64,000 nucleotides of DNA from Corallococcus caeni (GCF_036245865.1 NZ_BTTW01000009.1:1-64000); one strand, 5' to 3'. Counted from the first letter of the stretch, positions 1-9,826 are shown. Notes: generated from the letters alone by a model not told the origin. Numbers and translations are program-made.

Positions 1-123
1 CGTCCGGCCGCAAGCCGCCGCTCCTCCAGTTGCTGGGTCGTCCAACGCCTCGGCTGCCACGCCATGGAAGCGCCCCCTCCATGGAGCAACCGCCGGTCCC
101 TTACCCAACTTCCCTGAAGGGGG

Positions 124-1935
124 TTAGTGGTTGAGGTGGTGGACGTGGATCGCCCAAATGAACGTATCGGCCGACTGGACCTTCTCCGTCCACGACACGA
201 TGGGCTCGTGGTCCCCCGCGAGGGCGAAGTCAGGCAGCCCCCACAGCAGTCTGCCCGGGCTCGGTCTCAAGACACCGCCCAGTGACTCCCATCGGGCTCC
301 CGTCCAGCGCCGCGTCTGGCCAATCCGACTGCCCGTCTCGGTCGCGGAGGGCGCTTCGCTCGCGAGCACGACCAGCGACCCGTGGGAGTCCAGTGCAATG
401 GCGTCCACTTGCCGGGACGTCCCGCCGGCAATATCCGTCAATGGTTCGCCGACCGTCACCCAGGCGCCCCCATTCCATTTCCTGACGAGCCCCGTCCAGG
501 CTCCATTGATCAAGCCAGTTCCTCCCACAAGCAAGTACCCATCGCGTCCCATGCAACGGGTTACCGGCAGCAGGCCAAGCCCTGTGGAAATCTCCGTCCA
601 GGAAGTCCCATCCCACCGCATCACTCGCCCCATGTCGCCAGTGCCTGTTTCGGATTGCCTGAAAGTGACGATGGGTCTCTCCGAGGCATCCAGGTCGAAC
701 CCCAAGTAGTTGATGTTCGCGCCTCTCTTCATTGGCAGTGGCGCGGCCATGGCCACCCAATTGCTTCCATTCCATTGGCGGAAGACAACCTGTGCCTGTG
801 AAGAACTCTCTTCGTGCCACGCCACGACCGGGAGCTCCTGGGCTCTGGAAGTAAACCCCATCCATGGGATGGCGCTCTGAGCAAGGCTGGTCGTCATGAC
901 TGGGCCCATGGGGGCCCATGCAGTTCCATTCCATCTGCGGACATGGACTTGGGTCTGGCCGAGGCCTGTCGCGTATTCCAACCAAGCCACCATCGGGTGC
1001 CCGTCAGAATTGATTTGCAGTGCATTGCCCCAGACGGAGTTGTTCGAGCCTCCGTTCAGGGGACCGCCCAGATACTCCCACCCCTCACCATTCCAGCGTT
1101 TCACATGAATCGTACCGTTCTGCGCCCAGGCCACGATGGGCAGGGCATCCATTCCCACCCGGAGTGACGTATCTCCAATGAAACTCTCCTCAAGCCTCCC
1201 TGCGAACTGCGGCTCTCCCCATTGGAGATAGGCAGGCACGAACCACGCCCAGTCCTGAAACAGTGCCTCAAGCCTGTTTCCAGCAAGATCAACGACCGTG
1301 TTTGCCATCACCACGCGGACCCGCTCATTGACCGGCAGTGGAGAAGTAGGGATCAAGCTCAGCGACCGTCCATCTGCTGAAAGCAGAACCTCCGCCTCCA
1401 GGGTTCCGGTATCCGTCATCAGTTGGACCGACTGCCCACTCACGGTGGCGGGATTCAATGACTCGGAGAAGGTCACTTGAATGGGCGTCTGTACTGGGAC
1501 TTCGGAGGCGCCGTTAGCGGGGGTCTGGGCAATCTGGCGCGGCTGCGTCCGATCCACCACGACATTGCGCTCAGCGCTTAGAAAGACCTGATCATTTCGC
1601 AGAGCGCGCACGACCAGGACATGAGCCCCTTCAGCGAAGTTCCAGGTTTCCCAAGTCAGTGCGTATGGAGATTCAAGCGCCTCGACAGCAGCCCCATCCA
1701 CTAGCAACTCCACACGGTCAGGTGCGGGCCCAACAACCTCCACCTGAATCCGCAGGGTGCCGTTGGTGATGCTGTCCGCTGCTGGCGACATCCAGTTGAG
1801 AAGCACGGGGCGTTCATCAGGGCTTCCAGAATCCGGTGCAGCACCGGGCTCCAGCTCTGGAATCTGGATGCAGGCACACGGAAGGAACAGCATGAACACC
1901 GCAAGGTAGAACCGACCTGAGAGCATGAATCCCAT
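124..1935 (-). CDS. Surface lipoprotein with Ig-like domains and a WNG-repeat propeller-like region
   Basis: About 603 residues. The proposed start (ATG at 1935, or 1926) puts a hydrophobic segment ending in LPCAC at the N-terminus, which suggests a lipoprotein signal. An in-frame start at 2043 also exists but would add about 36 polar residues before the signal. After the signal come a Big-like segment (phrases such as VELLVDGAAVE) and a second Ig-like domain of the SbsA/Big_5 type (TPIQVTFSESLNPATVS). The C-terminal two-thirds repeats a motif of the form RWNG..W..(L/M)G every 50-60 residues, like beta-propeller blades. It is inferred to be an outer-surface protein; no catalytic motif is seen and its function is unknown. 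No clear Shine-Dalgarno supports any one start. Confidence 0.75.
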   Translation of the reverse strand: MGFMLSGRFYLAVFMLFLPCACIQIPELEPGAAPDSGSPDERPVLLNWMSPAADSITNGTLRIQVEVVGPAPDRVELLVDGAAVEALESPYALTWETWNFAEGAHVLVVRALRNDQVFLSAERNVVVDRTQPRQIAQTPANGASEVPVQTPIQVTFSESLNPATVSGQSVQLMTDTGTLEAEVLLSADGRSLSLIPTSPLPVNERVRVVMANTVVDLAGNRLEALFQDWAWFVPAYLQWGEPQFAGRLEESFIGDTSLRVGMDALPIVAWAQNGTIHVKRWNGEGWEYLGGPLNGGSNNSVWGNALQINSDGHPMVAWLEYATGLGQTQVHVRRWNGTAWAPMGPVMTTSLAQSAIPWMGFTSRAQELPVVAWHEESSSQAQVVFRQWNGSNWVAMAAPLPMKRGANINYLGFDLDASERPIVTFRQSETGTGDMGRVMRWDGTSWTEISTGLGLLPVTRCMGRDGYLLVGGTGLINGAWTGLVRKWNGGAWVTVGEPLTDIAGGTSRQVDAIALDSHGSLVVLASEAPSATETGSRIGQTRRWTGARWESLGGVLRPSPGRLLWGLPDFALAGDHEPIVSWTEKVQSADTFIWAIHVHHLNH

Positions 1936-2084
1936 CTGAAGCAAGAACGAATCCACGAAGCTCCAGCCGCTGTCATCACGGTGCAGGCATCGGTCCATGA
2001 AGCCCAGAGCCGTCTTTACACCGGGACACGACGTCCCACTCACGAGACCCCGCGTCCATCCATGAGGAGTCGCCCTGAAACGAA

Positions 2085-2119
2085 AATGCCCCTGCGAAGC
2101 CAGGGCTTCACAGGGGCAT
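2085..2119 (-). terminator. Rho-independent terminator of the 2150-3790 lipoprotein gene
   Basis: A 16-bp inverted repeat with one G-U type mismatch (2086-2101 against 2104-2119). Read on the minus strand it begins about 30 bp after the stop codon and ends in a short T-run (ATTTTCG). Confidence 0.75.
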
Positions 2120-2149
2120 CTGATGACTCAGCACTTCCACATCATGCGT

Positions 2150-3790
2150 CTACGGTGCGGCAGGATTCTTCTGCATGACCATGCCGGAAGCATCCAGGTC
2201 CGCAATGGTGGCCTGGCCCCAGATGGTCTCATAAGCATCGCCGTATCCCTGCTCCGGCAGCTTGCTGAACGCGACCCGGAGGGTCAGCTTGCTGATCTGG
2301 ACCGAGTTGAACGAAGTCGCCCCAGCGTAGGTGAAGGAATAGCGGGTGCTGTAGCCCGAGGACAGGATGCCGAAGACCGGCTTCTCGGCGGGAGTGCCGG
2401 TCACATAAGGGGCAGTGGGTTCGGCCGAGTTGAGGAAGAACCCCTGCGCATTTCCGACCTCACCCTGGGCGTTACCGACCTTCCCGTCGCCATCGATGTC
2501 GTCGTTGAAGAAGATCTGGGCCGTCGTGCCAATCAGGGCCTTGATGGGCGCGGAGAAGCTCACATAGACGGTCTCACCGGCATTGAGCTGGGTGGAAGCC
2601 GGCGCAACCGTGGAGTTCTCCTGGTAGCGGACGTCCGTGATGGACACCGACTTCGGAGCAGCCTGGTCGCCGCCGAAGAAGAAGCCCGTCTGGCTGAAGT
2701 TGCTGCCACCCTCGGCGGACACGGCGCGCACGAAGATGTTGTACTCCTTGCCCTCCTGCACGATGCCGTTGGCAGGGGTGATGGTCGCCGAGTAGCCACC
2801 GACGTTCACCGAGGCCGTCACCGGCAGCGACTCCTTCGCGTACTCGTCCGTCAGGCGCACGAGCAGCGAGCCCGGCTGCACCGGCTGGTTGAAGTACACG
2901 TAGATGGGCTCGCCCGGGCGCACCATGTTCCGGAGCGGATCCGTCTCCACGGCGCCCTTGAGGCTGGACACGTTGCCCCCCTCGATGGTGAGTGACACGT
3001 TCGACGGCTTCGAGTAGGACAGCTGCGCGAGCGTGGTGGTCTGCGTCCCCACGATGGCGCCGCCCGAGTAGCTCTTCACGTAGCCGCCCGTGTCCACCAC
3101 CCCGTCGCCGTTGGAGTCCATCGGGGCGATCCACAGGTTGTAGGTGCCGTTCAGCCGCGCCAGCTCCACGCCGGAGGGGATGCCGCTGAAGGTCAGGACA
3201 CCGTTGGAGTCCGCCGTGGCCTCCACGTAGACCTTGCTCACCACGGAGTTGGCCTGGTCGTAGTTGCTCAGGATGACCGAGCCCGCGCGGTCCACTTCCA
3301 GCACGCCCTTCGCGCCCACCGCCGGACGGCCCTGCGGCGTCACCACGTTGACCGTCAGCGAGCCGTTCAGCTGCGTCAGCGTCACCGGACCGAAGCTCGC
3401 GTTGCCGTTGTTGATGGGCACCGTGCCCGCGGACGACGGCACCGTGGACGTCGCGCGCAGCGTCGAGTAGCCGCTCTTGCTGAACGTCAGCAGCACCTGC
3501 GCGCCCGCCGGCACGTCCGTCATCACGAAGTTGCCGCTCGGGTCCGTCGTCGCCGACTTGCCCGTCGGCTGGCTGCCAATCGTCATCGCGACCGTGACGT
3601 CCGCGAGCGGCTGCAGCGTCGTGCTCAGCACCTGGCCCGACACCGTGCCCTTCGGCGTGGAAGGCACCACCACCGACACGTTGTTCGGATCACGAATGCC
3701 GTCCGCGACACCATCGTTGTCCGCGTCCGTGGCGTCACCGCACCCCCAAACCATCAGCGGCAACACGGCCATCAGCACATGCTTCTTCAT
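2150..3790 (-). CDS. Lipoprotein with carboxypeptidase-regulatory-like and Ig-like domains
   Basis: 546 residues. The ATG at 3790 is preceded by AAGGTGGGG at good spacing; the GTG three codons upstream lies inside that ribosome binding site and is less likely. The signal peptide ends in VWGC (lipobox). A short acidic stretch (DADNDGVADG) resembling a thrombospondin-type-3 calcium repeat follows. Residues of about 50-120 match a carboxypeptidase regulatory-like fold (GTVSGQVLSTTLQPLADVTV). A second Ig-like region and a Big_5-like segment (PGEPIYVYFNQPVQPGS) lie further on. It is inferred to be a surface-exposed structural or adhesive lipoprotein. It is probably monocistronic, with its own terminator downstream and a divergent gene upstream. 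Confidence 0.8.
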   Translation of the reverse strand: MKKHVLMAVLPLMVWGCGDATDADNDGVADGIRDPNNVSVVVPSTPKGTVSGQVLSTTLQPLADVTVAMTIGSQPTGKSATTDPSGNFVMTDVPAGAQVLLTFSKSGYSTLRATSTVPSSAGTVPINNGNASFGPVTLTQLNGSLTVNVVTPQGRPAVGAKGVLEVDRAGSVILSNYDQANSVVSKVYVEATADSNGVLTFSGIPSGVELARLNGTYNLWIAPMDSNGDGVVDTGGYVKSYSGGAIVGTQTTTLAQLSYSKPSNVSLTIEGGNVSSLKGAVETDPLRNMVRPGEPIYVYFNQPVQPGSLLVRLTDEYAKESLPVTASVNVGGYSATITPANGIVQEGKEYNIFVRAVSAEGGSNFSQTGFFFGGDQAAPKSVSITDVRYQENSTVAPASTQLNAGETVYVSFSAPIKALIGTTAQIFFNDDIDGDGKVGNAQGEVGNAQGFFLNSAEPTAPYVTGTPAEKPVFGILSSGYSTRYSFTYAGATSFNSVQISKLTLRVAFSKLPEQGYGDAYETIWGQATIADLDASGMVMQKNPAAP

Positions 3791-3931
3791 CGTCCCCACC
3801 TTGAATTTATGACGGAATTTTCACGCCCCAGCTGCTCCCAAAGGGCGGAAATCGGACACTCCCTGACCCGGGCCCACGCCGTCAAGGTGGGGTAAAATAT
3901 ACCCAAGCCCACTGGAATAGGATGACTCGCC

Positions 3932-4375
3932 ATGTCAGACGTCAACGACCCCTGCCTGGGCTGCGCCATCGTTCACGGGGAGTTCCACCCACCGGGTGGC
4001 GTGCTCGCCCGGGCGCCCGGACTCGTCCTCCACGGGGTGGCGTCACCCAGTCCGCTCCCGGGCTGGGTGGTGCTCACGAGCGCTCAGCATGTGCGCGGCT
4101 GGTATGACCTGGACGAGGGGGCGTCGCGGGAGCTGGGCCCGTTCGCCGCCCGGGTGATGCGCGCCCAGCGCGAGGTGCTGGGCGCGGAGCACGTCTACGC
4201 CTTCGCCATTGGCGACGTGCTCCGCCACTTCCACCTGCACCTCGTGCCCCGCTTCGCGGACACGCCATCCCACCTCCGGGGTCGGGGCGCTTTCGACGCG
4301 GCTCCGGCGGAGCACCTTCCGGTGGAAACGCTGGAGGCCGCGGCCCGGCGGCTGGCGGCGGCGCTCGCCCGCTGA
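3932..4375 (+). CDS. HIT family protein
   Basis: 147 residues. The histidine triad HFHLHLV lies at residues 99-105 (His99, His101, His103), the nucleotide-binding and nucleophile motif of HIT hydrolases and transferases. An N-terminal CLGC at residues 8-11 resembles the zinc-binding pair of many bacterial HIT proteins. HIT proteins act on nucleoside phosphoramidates or dinucleoside polyphosphates; the substrate here cannot be assigned. The ATG has AGGATGA upstream. It is divergent from the lipoprotein gene ending at 3790, with about 140 bp between them that must hold both promoters. Confidence 0.85.
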   Translation: MSDVNDPCLGCAIVHGEFHPPGGVLARAPGLVLHGVASPSPLPGWVVLTSAQHVRGWYDLDEGASRELGPFAARVMRAQREVLGAEHVYAFAIGDVLRHFHLHLVPRFADTPSHLRGRGAFDAAPAEHLPVETLEAAARRLAAALAR

Positions 4376-4445
4376 CCCATGCCGGGCGTGCACAGGGCGC
4401 CTGGATGGGCCACTGTCATGGACCTGACACCGTATCGGGGGAAGA

Positions 4446-7328
4446 ATGCAGGCCGTCCTCATGCGTGCGTTCCCCCTCGGCCCCTGGCTGCTGTCCCTCT
4501 GGCTCCTCACCGCCGGTCCCGCGCTCGCGGACAACAACGCGGACGAGGCGGACATCGCCTTCGAGCTGGGCAACGACGCGTACTCGCACGGCAACTACAC
4601 CGAGGCGCTGCGCTCGTACTTCACCAGCTACCGGCTGGTGCCCAACCGCAACGTCCTCTTCAACATCGCGCGCTGCTTCGAGGCCCTGGGCAAGTTCAAC
4701 GAGGCGTACCGCTACTACAACGACCTGCTCGGCGAGGACCTGCCGGCCGAGGACGCCTCCGAGGTCTCCCGCTCCCTGGAGCGGCTGCGCCCCAAGGTCG
4801 CCCTGGTGCGCGTCACCACCAACCCCCGGGGCGCGGACGTCTTCGTCGACCGCGCGGACCTGGGCAGCCGGGGCCGCTCGCCGCAGACGCTCGCGCTGTC
4901 GCCGGGCCGGCACAAGGTCCTGGTGCAGAAGTCCGGCTACCGCCCCACCGAGACCACCGTCACCCTCAGCCGGGGCCGGGAGGTGCCGGTGGACCTGGAC
5001 CTGGCCCTCATCACCGGCGTGGTGGACGTCACCGGCACGCCCGAGGGCGCCGAGATTCGCGACAACCCCACCGGCCCCGTCCTGGGCCGCGTCCCCGCGA
5101 AGCTGCGCCTGTCCCCGGGCCAGCGCGTGCTGCACGTGCGCGCCGCGGGCCACGCGCCCGGCCAGTACGTCATCGACGTGCCCTCCGAAGGCACGCTGCC
5201 GCTCGCCGTCACGCTGAACGCCCAGACGGCGCCCACCGGGCGTGTCGTCGTCACCGCCAACCACGACGGCGCCACCGTGCGCGTGGACGGCCGGCCCGCG
5301 GGCTTCACCCCCACCGTCGTCACCCTCCCGGAGGGCGAGCACGTGCTGGAGGTGGAGAGCCGCGACGTGCGCCCGGTGCGCCAGAAGGTCACCGTCATCC
5401 CGGACCAGGAGGTGAAGGTCCACGCGACCCTGCGCTACGAGCCGCCCCCGGTGCGCGCCGCGTCCAAGCGCCTGCTGGCCGTGGACGAGGCCCCCGCCTC
5501 CACCACCGTGCTCACGCCGGAGGAGCTGCGCGCGTTCGGGTGGCGCACCCTGGCGGAGGCCCTGGCGGGCGTGCGCGGCTTCTTCCTCACCGACGACCGG
5601 ACGTACACGTACCTGGGCGTGCGCGGCTTCTCACCGCCGGGCGACCTCAACACGCGCATCCTCATCCTCTGGGACGGCCACGCGATGAACGACGTGTGGG
5701 CCGGCCAGGGCTACGCGGCGCACGACCTCAGCGTGGACCTGGAGGAGGTGGAGCGCATCGAGGTGGTGCGCGGCCCCGGCAGCGCGCTGTACGGCACGGG
5801 CGCGTTCTTCGGCGTCATCAACGTGGTGCCGCGCGAGTCGCTGGGCCTGGACCGGCGGATGGAAATCACCGGCGCCGTGGGCGCGCTGGGCTCCACGCTC
5901 GTGCACGCCACCACGTCGTGGGAGGACCCGGAGCGCTCCGTCCTCTTCAGCCTCGCGGGCATGAAGTCCCACGGCGCGGACACCACCCGCCTGGGCGACC
6001 CGGGCCCCATCGTCACCGGCCTGGACGGCGAGAAGGCCGGCACCGGTTCGGTGCGCGCGCGCCTGGGCAACCTGTCGCTGGTGGCCCAGCTGCACGGGCG
6101 CAGCAAGGACGTGCCCACCGCGCCCTACGGCACGGTGGTGGGCGCGCAGGGCACGCGCGTGCAGGACGTGCGCGGCTTCGCCGAGGCGAAGTACGAGCGC
6201 CCCCTGTCCGAGCGCTTCATCCTGTCCCTGCGCGGCGCCCTGGACCTGAGCCGCTACCAGGGCCACTGGAACTACGACGGCGGCGACAGCGCGGCGACGA
6301 ACACCGACTCCGGCGCGGCGGACTGGCTCACCGCCGAGGCGCGCCTGCTGGCCGGGCTGTCCGACGACAACCGCCTCACCGTGGGCGTGGAGGGCCAGTA
6401 CCAGCTGCGCGTGGACCAGAAGAGCGTGGGCCCCGCGGTGGCCGCGTCGCTGGGCACGCAGACGCGCTCGCTCGTGTCCGTGTACGCGCTGGACGAGTGG
6501 CGCCTGCACCCGCGCCTGAGCCTGTCCCTGGGCTTCCGCGTTGACAGGTACTCGGACCTGGACTCGCTGCCGCTCACGCCCCGGCTCGCGGTCATCGGCC
6601 GGCCGTATGAGCAGGGCCTCACCAAGCTGGTCATCGGCCGCGCGTTCCGCGCCCCCAATGTCTACGAGCTCTTCTACGAGGACAACCTCCTCACCCAGCG
6701 CCCCGCGAAGCAACTGGAGCCGGAGACCATCACCACCTTCGAGGTGGAGCACTCACACGACCTGACGCACGAGCTGCGCGTGACGGTCGCCGGCTACCAC
6801 AACCGCATCTCCCGGCTCATCACGCTCAGCACCGAGTCTGCGGCCACGCCCGCCTGCGGCACCGCGAGCGCGCCCACGCAGTGCCTGGTGTACGCGAACA
6901 ACTCCGGCGAGACGCTCGCGTGGGGCGCGGAGGCCGGGCTGCACTGGCAGCCGGGCCGCTGGCTGCTGGTGGACCTGAGCTATTCCTACGTGACGCTGCG
7001 CAACGCCTCGCAGGACGTGGTGGAGGCCGCGCCCACGCACCTGGCCTCCGGGCGCTTCCTCCTGCCCGTGGGCAACGGCGACATGCGCATCGCCACGCAG
7101 GCCACGTACCAGAGCGCGCGGGTGCCCGGCATCGCGGGCGCGGACAGCGGGGAGGCGCTGCTCGTGGGCTTCGGCGTGTCCGGCGACTACGGCCGGCTGC
7201 GCTACTTCGCGGGCGTGAACAACCTGCTCGACACGCGCTACGCCTTCGTCGTGAGCGACGACGTGTCCGCCGGCCCCGTGCCCCAGTACGGCCGCACCTT
7301 CAACCTCCAGCTCACCGGCAGCTTCTGA
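4446..7328 (+). CDS. TonB-dependent receptor with N-terminal TPR and PEGA domains
   Basis: 960 residues, start supported by GGGGGAAG. A signal peptide covers residues 1-29. A TPR-like helical pair lies at about 34-112 (FELGNDAYSHGNYTEAL). Three PEGA-type beta domains follow at about 120-187, 190-257 and 266-330 (ATVRVDGRPAGFTPT). Then comes a TonB plug at about 345-460 with VERIEVVRGPGSALYGTG, and a beta-barrel that ends in a terminal Phe. This makes it an outer-membrane active transporter of the OM receptor superfamily. The substrate is unknown because no siderophore, vitamin or sugar genes lie nearby. The PEGA/TPR module could contact peptidoglycan or periplasmic partners; that is inference from the PEGA family name and usage. 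Confidence 0.9.
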   Translation: MQAVLMRAFPLGPWLLSLWLLTAGPALADNNADEADIAFELGNDAYSHGNYTEALRSYFTSYRLVPNRNVLFNIARCFEALGKFNEAYRYYNDLLGEDLPAEDASEVSRSLERLRPKVALVRVTTNPRGADVFVDRADLGSRGRSPQTLALSPGRHKVLVQKSGYRPTETTVTLSRGREVPVDLDLALITGVVDVTGTPEGAEIRDNPTGPVLGRVPAKLRLSPGQRVLHVRAAGHAPGQYVIDVPSEGTLPLAVTLNAQTAPTGRVVVTANHDGATVRVDGRPAGFTPTVVTLPEGEHVLEVESRDVRPVRQKVTVIPDQEVKVHATLRYEPPPVRAASKRLLAVDEAPASTTVLTPEELRAFGWRTLAEALAGVRGFFLTDDRTYTYLGVRGFSPPGDLNTRILILWDGHAMNDVWAGQGYAAHDLSVDLEEVERIEVVRGPGSALYGTGAFFGVINVVPRESLGLDRRMEITGAVGALGSTLVHATTSWEDPERSVLFSLAGMKSHGADTTRLGDPGPIVTGLDGEKAGTGSVRARLGNLSLVAQLHGRSKDVPTAPYGTVVGAQGTRVQDVRGFAEAKYERPLSERFILSLRGALDLSRYQGHWNYDGGDSAATNTDSGAADWLTAEARLLAGLSDDNRLTVGVEGQYQLRVDQKSVGPAVAASLGTQTRSLVSVYALDEWRLHPRLSLSLGFRVDRYSDLDSLPLTPRLAVIGRPYEQGLTKLVIGRAFRAPNVYELFYEDNLLTQRPAKQLEPETITTFEVEHSHDLTHELRVTVAGYHNRISRLITLSTESAATPACGTASAPTQCLVYANNSGETLAWGAEAGLHWQPGRWLLVDLSYSYVTLRNASQDVVEAAPTHLASGRFLLPVGNGDMRIATQATYQSARVPGIAGADSGEALLVGFGVSGDYGRLRYFAGVNNLLDTRYAFVVSDDVSAGPVPQYGRTFNLQLTGSF

Positions 7329-7342
7329 GAGACTCGCGCGCC

Positions 7343-7780
7343 ATGGTTGAACCCGTCCTCGACTTCATCCAGCCCGGACACCCGCTCTACGAGGGCGAGC
7401 TGGAGCTGCGCTTCCGCGTGCTGCGCGAGCCCCTGGGCCACACCCGCGCCTCCGTGAAGTTCCCCTTCGAGGACGACAGCCTCCACCTGGTGGCCCACGC
7501 GGACGGCGCCGTGCTGGGCTGCGTGCTGTTCCACCCGGAGGACGCGCACGGCGGCCGGCTCTTCCAGATGGCCGTGTCGCCGTCGCTCCAGGGAAGGGGC
7601 CTGGGCGCGAAGCTGGTGCGCGCGCTGGAGGACGCGCTGCGCGGGCGCGGCTTCCGCCACGTGCACCTGCACGCGCGCGCCCCCGTCGTCCCCTTCTACG
7701 AGCGCCTGGGCTACGCGGTGTACGGCGAGCCCTACGAAGAGGTGGGCATCCCCCACCGGAACATGCAGCGCGACCTCTGA
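7343..7780 (+). CDS. GNAT family N-acetyltransferase
   Basis: 145 residues, starting 14 bp after the TonB receptor stop, so probably co-transcribed. The acetyl-CoA pyrophosphate-binding loop is visible as QGRGLGA (motif A, Q/R-x-x-G-x-G/A), preceded by the typical FQMAVSP strand. A C-terminal PFYERLGY (motif B region) is characteristic of GNATs. It resembles the small ElaA/YitI-like cytosolic enzymes that acetylate a small molecule or protein amine. The substrate cannot be told from sequence. Confidence 0.88.
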   Translation: MVEPVLDFIQPGHPLYEGELELRFRVLREPLGHTRASVKFPFEDDSLHLVAHADGAVLGCVLFHPEDAHGGRLFQMAVSPSLQGRGLGAKLVRALEDALRGRGFRHVHLHARAPVVPFYERLGYAVYGEPYEEVGIPHRNMQRDL

Positions 7781-7791
7781 GCCTCTGAGCC

Positions 7792-9003
7792 TCAGGTCGC
7801 GGGGACCTGGACCGCCGGCAGCCGGCGGCTCCCCCAGAGCACCGCCACCAGCGCCGTGAGCGACATGCCCGCGCCCACCGCGCACACGCCCGGCCAGCCC
7901 GCGCGCGTCCACGCCGCCATGCCCGCCCACGCGCCCGCGGCGCCGCCCACGAAGTAGGTCACCATGTAGAGGGTGTTGAGCCGACTCCGGGCGTCCGGCC
8001 GCAGCGAATACACGCGCGCCTGGTTGGCGATCTGATTCGCCTGCGCGCCCAGGTCCAGCAGCACCACGCCCAGCGCGATGCCCCACAGCGAGTGCCCCAG
8101 GAGCCAGAGCACGACGAAGGACGCCAGCAGCACGGCGATGGCCAGCGCGTTGATGCGCCGGCCGGCGCCCCTGTCCGCGGAGCGCCCCACCAGCGGCGCG
8201 ATGACCGCGCCCGCCACGCCCACCACGCCGAAGAGGCCCGCCACCTGCGCGTCGTAGTGTCCGGGCATGGAGCGCAGGTACAGCGCCAGCGTGGCCCAGA
8301 AGGCGCTGAACGCGCCGAAGGTCAGCCCGCCCAGGAGCGCGTGCAGCCGCAGCACCGGCTCCGTGCGGGCCAGGTGGATGAGCGACCGCATCAACTGGGG
8401 ATAGGGCATGGCGGCCACGGGCGGCTGCGCGGGCAGCGTGAAGCGCAGCACGACGCCCATCACGACCATCAAGCCCGCTGCCACGAAGAACATGGTGCGC
8501 CAGCCCAGGTGCGTGCCCACGAAGCCCGCCGCCGTGCGCGACAGCAGGATGCCGATGAGCAGCCCGCTCATCACCGTGCCCACCACGCGCCCGCGCTCCG
8601 AAGGGGCCGCGAGCTGCGCCGCGAACGGGATGAGCAACTGCGGCACCACCGTGGTGACGCCGATGGCGAAGCTCGCCGCCACCATCACGTGCAGCGTGGG
8701 CGCGAGCCCCGCCGCCACCAGCGCCACGCCAACGCAGCCGCACAGCACGAGGATGACCTCGCGCCGCTCCAGGCTGTCTCCCAGCGGCACCAGGAACAGC
8801 ATGCCCACCGCGTAGCCCACCTGCGTCAGCGTGGGCACCAGCCCCAGCGCGCTCCCGTCCGCGCCCAGCGCCCGGCCGATGTCTCCCAGCAGGGGCTGGT
8901 TGTAATAGAGGTTCGCGACGGTGACGGCGCCGGCCACCGCCATCAGCCAGACGAGCGAGGGACGGAGCGAAGCGGAGGGCGCGGGGTCGGAAGGCGTCTG
9001 CAT
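7792..9003 (-). CDS. MFS transporter
   Basis: 403 residues with about 12 hydrophobic segments across the whole length, the normal size for the major facilitator superfamily. The loop between segments 2 and 3 reads GDSLERRE, a variant of the MFS signature motif A (GxLaDrxGrr). The N-terminus contains NLYYNQPLL, a phrase common in drug-efflux MFS proteins of the YbcL/YnfM type. Probable inner-membrane proton-driven exporter with unknown substrate. It is convergent with the GNAT gene, with only 11 bp between the stops. Confidence 0.88.
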   Translation of the reverse strand: MQTPSDPAPSASLRPSLVWLMAVAGAVTVANLYYNQPLLGDIGRALGADGSALGLVPTLTQVGYAVGMLFLVPLGDSLERREVILVLCGCVGVALVAAGLAPTLHVMVAASFAIGVTTVVPQLLIPFAAQLAAPSERGRVVGTVMSGLLIGILLSRTAAGFVGTHLGWRTMFFVAAGLMVVMGVVLRFTLPAQPPVAAMPYPQLMRSLIHLARTEPVLRLHALLGGLTFGAFSAFWATLALYLRSMPGHYDAQVAGLFGVVGVAGAVIAPLVGRSADRGAGRRINALAIAVLLASFVVLWLLGHSLWGIALGVVLLDLGAQANQIANQARVYSLRPDARSRLNTLYMVTYFVGGAAGAWAGMAAWTRAGWPGVCAVGAGMSLTALVAVLWGSRRLPAVQVPAT

Positions 9004-9132
9004 GGCGGGCGGCGCAACGGATAAGCCTCGCGTGGACGCGCTTCAAGCAGGACGTGCGCGCGCAGCCGCCGGCCGGGCGGGCGGGCCACGCCCCCCTTCC
9101 CCACGGCCCCCGCGCGCGGCAGGCTGCGGGCC

Positions 9133-9588
9133 ATGCTTCGTTCCCTTCTGCTGTGCGCGGTGCTGGCCCTGGCCGGCTGTGGTGGCGACTCCTCCTCGGG
9201 TGACCCGGCCCAGGTGACGTACGCCGACGCCCTGGGCGTGAACCTGTCCTCCATGAACAAGAGCGAGTCCGGGCTCTACACGCAGGACCTGGTCGTGGGC
9301 ACCGGAGCGGAGGCCGTCAACGGAAGCCGCGTGCTGGTGCACTACACCGGCTGGCTGCCGGATGGCTCCAAGTTCGACAGCAGCCGCGGCGGTCAGCCCT
9401 TCAGCTTCGCGGTGGGCGCGGGCCAGGTCATCGAGGGTTGGGACGAGGGACTCGTCGGCATGCGCGTGGGAGGCACGCGCAAGCTCGTCATCCCCTCGGA
9501 CATGGGCTACGGCTCGCGCGGCGCTCCCCCGGTCATCCCGGCGGACTCCGTGCTCGTCTTCGACGTGGAGCTGATGCGCATCTACTGA
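9133..9588 (+). CDS. FKBP-type peptidyl-prolyl isomerase lipoprotein
   Basis: 151 residues. The signal peptide ends in LAGC, so it is a predicted lipoprotein. A single complete FKBP domain covers residues of about 45-151: [37 protein letters not shown], and the C-terminal VLVFDVELM. The active-site aromatic and Asp residues of the FKBP family (Y in HYTG, FD in KFDSS, W in EGWDEG) are all present, so it should be an active prolyl isomerase assisting folding of exported proteins. It stands alone between convergent or divergent neighbours. Confidence 0.92.
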   Translation: MLRSLLLCAVLALAGCGGDSSSGDPAQVTYADALGVNLSSMNKSESGLYTQDLVVGTGAEAVNGSRVLVHYTGWLPDGSKFDSSRGGQPFSFAVGAGQVIEGWDEGLVGMRVGGTRKLVIPSDMGYGSRGAPPVIPADSVLVFDVELMRIY

Positions 9589-9601
9589 GACGCCCACGGC
9601 T

Positions 9602-9826
9602 TCAGACGCCGGGCGTCCCTCCGGACACCGGCGGCGCCGGGGGCGTGCGCTTCTTCGGAATCGCGGAGCGCCCCTTCGGGCCCTTCAGCGCCACGCCCAG
9701 CAGCATCGTCGCGGGCAGCATCATGCCCAGCCCCTGCGTGAGGTCCTTCGGGGGATGGGTCACCACGCCCAGCACCATCCCGAGGAAGAGCAGGCCGCAC
9801 ACGATGCGCAGGACGAGGGCGTTCAC
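9602..9826 (-). CDS. Small membrane protein of unknown function
   Basis: 74 residues. There are two hydrophobic segments, at about 5-22 (VLRIVCGLLFLGMVLGVV) and 32-46, followed by a Lys/Pro-rich cytoplasmic-type tail. No family is recognised. It is convergent with the FKBP gene (13 bp between stops) and divergent from nudC. It is supported mainly by the sensible signal and membrane pattern and the G/C-ending codon bias. Confidence 0.6.
   Translation of the reverse strand: MNALVLRIVCGLLFLGMVLGVVTHPPKDLTQGLGMMLPATMLLGVALKGPKGRSAIPKKRTPPAPPVSGGTPGV

Noticed and set aside
1-123. Possible gene end at the window start
   Set aside because: No frame with a supporting motif is visible in the first 123 bases.
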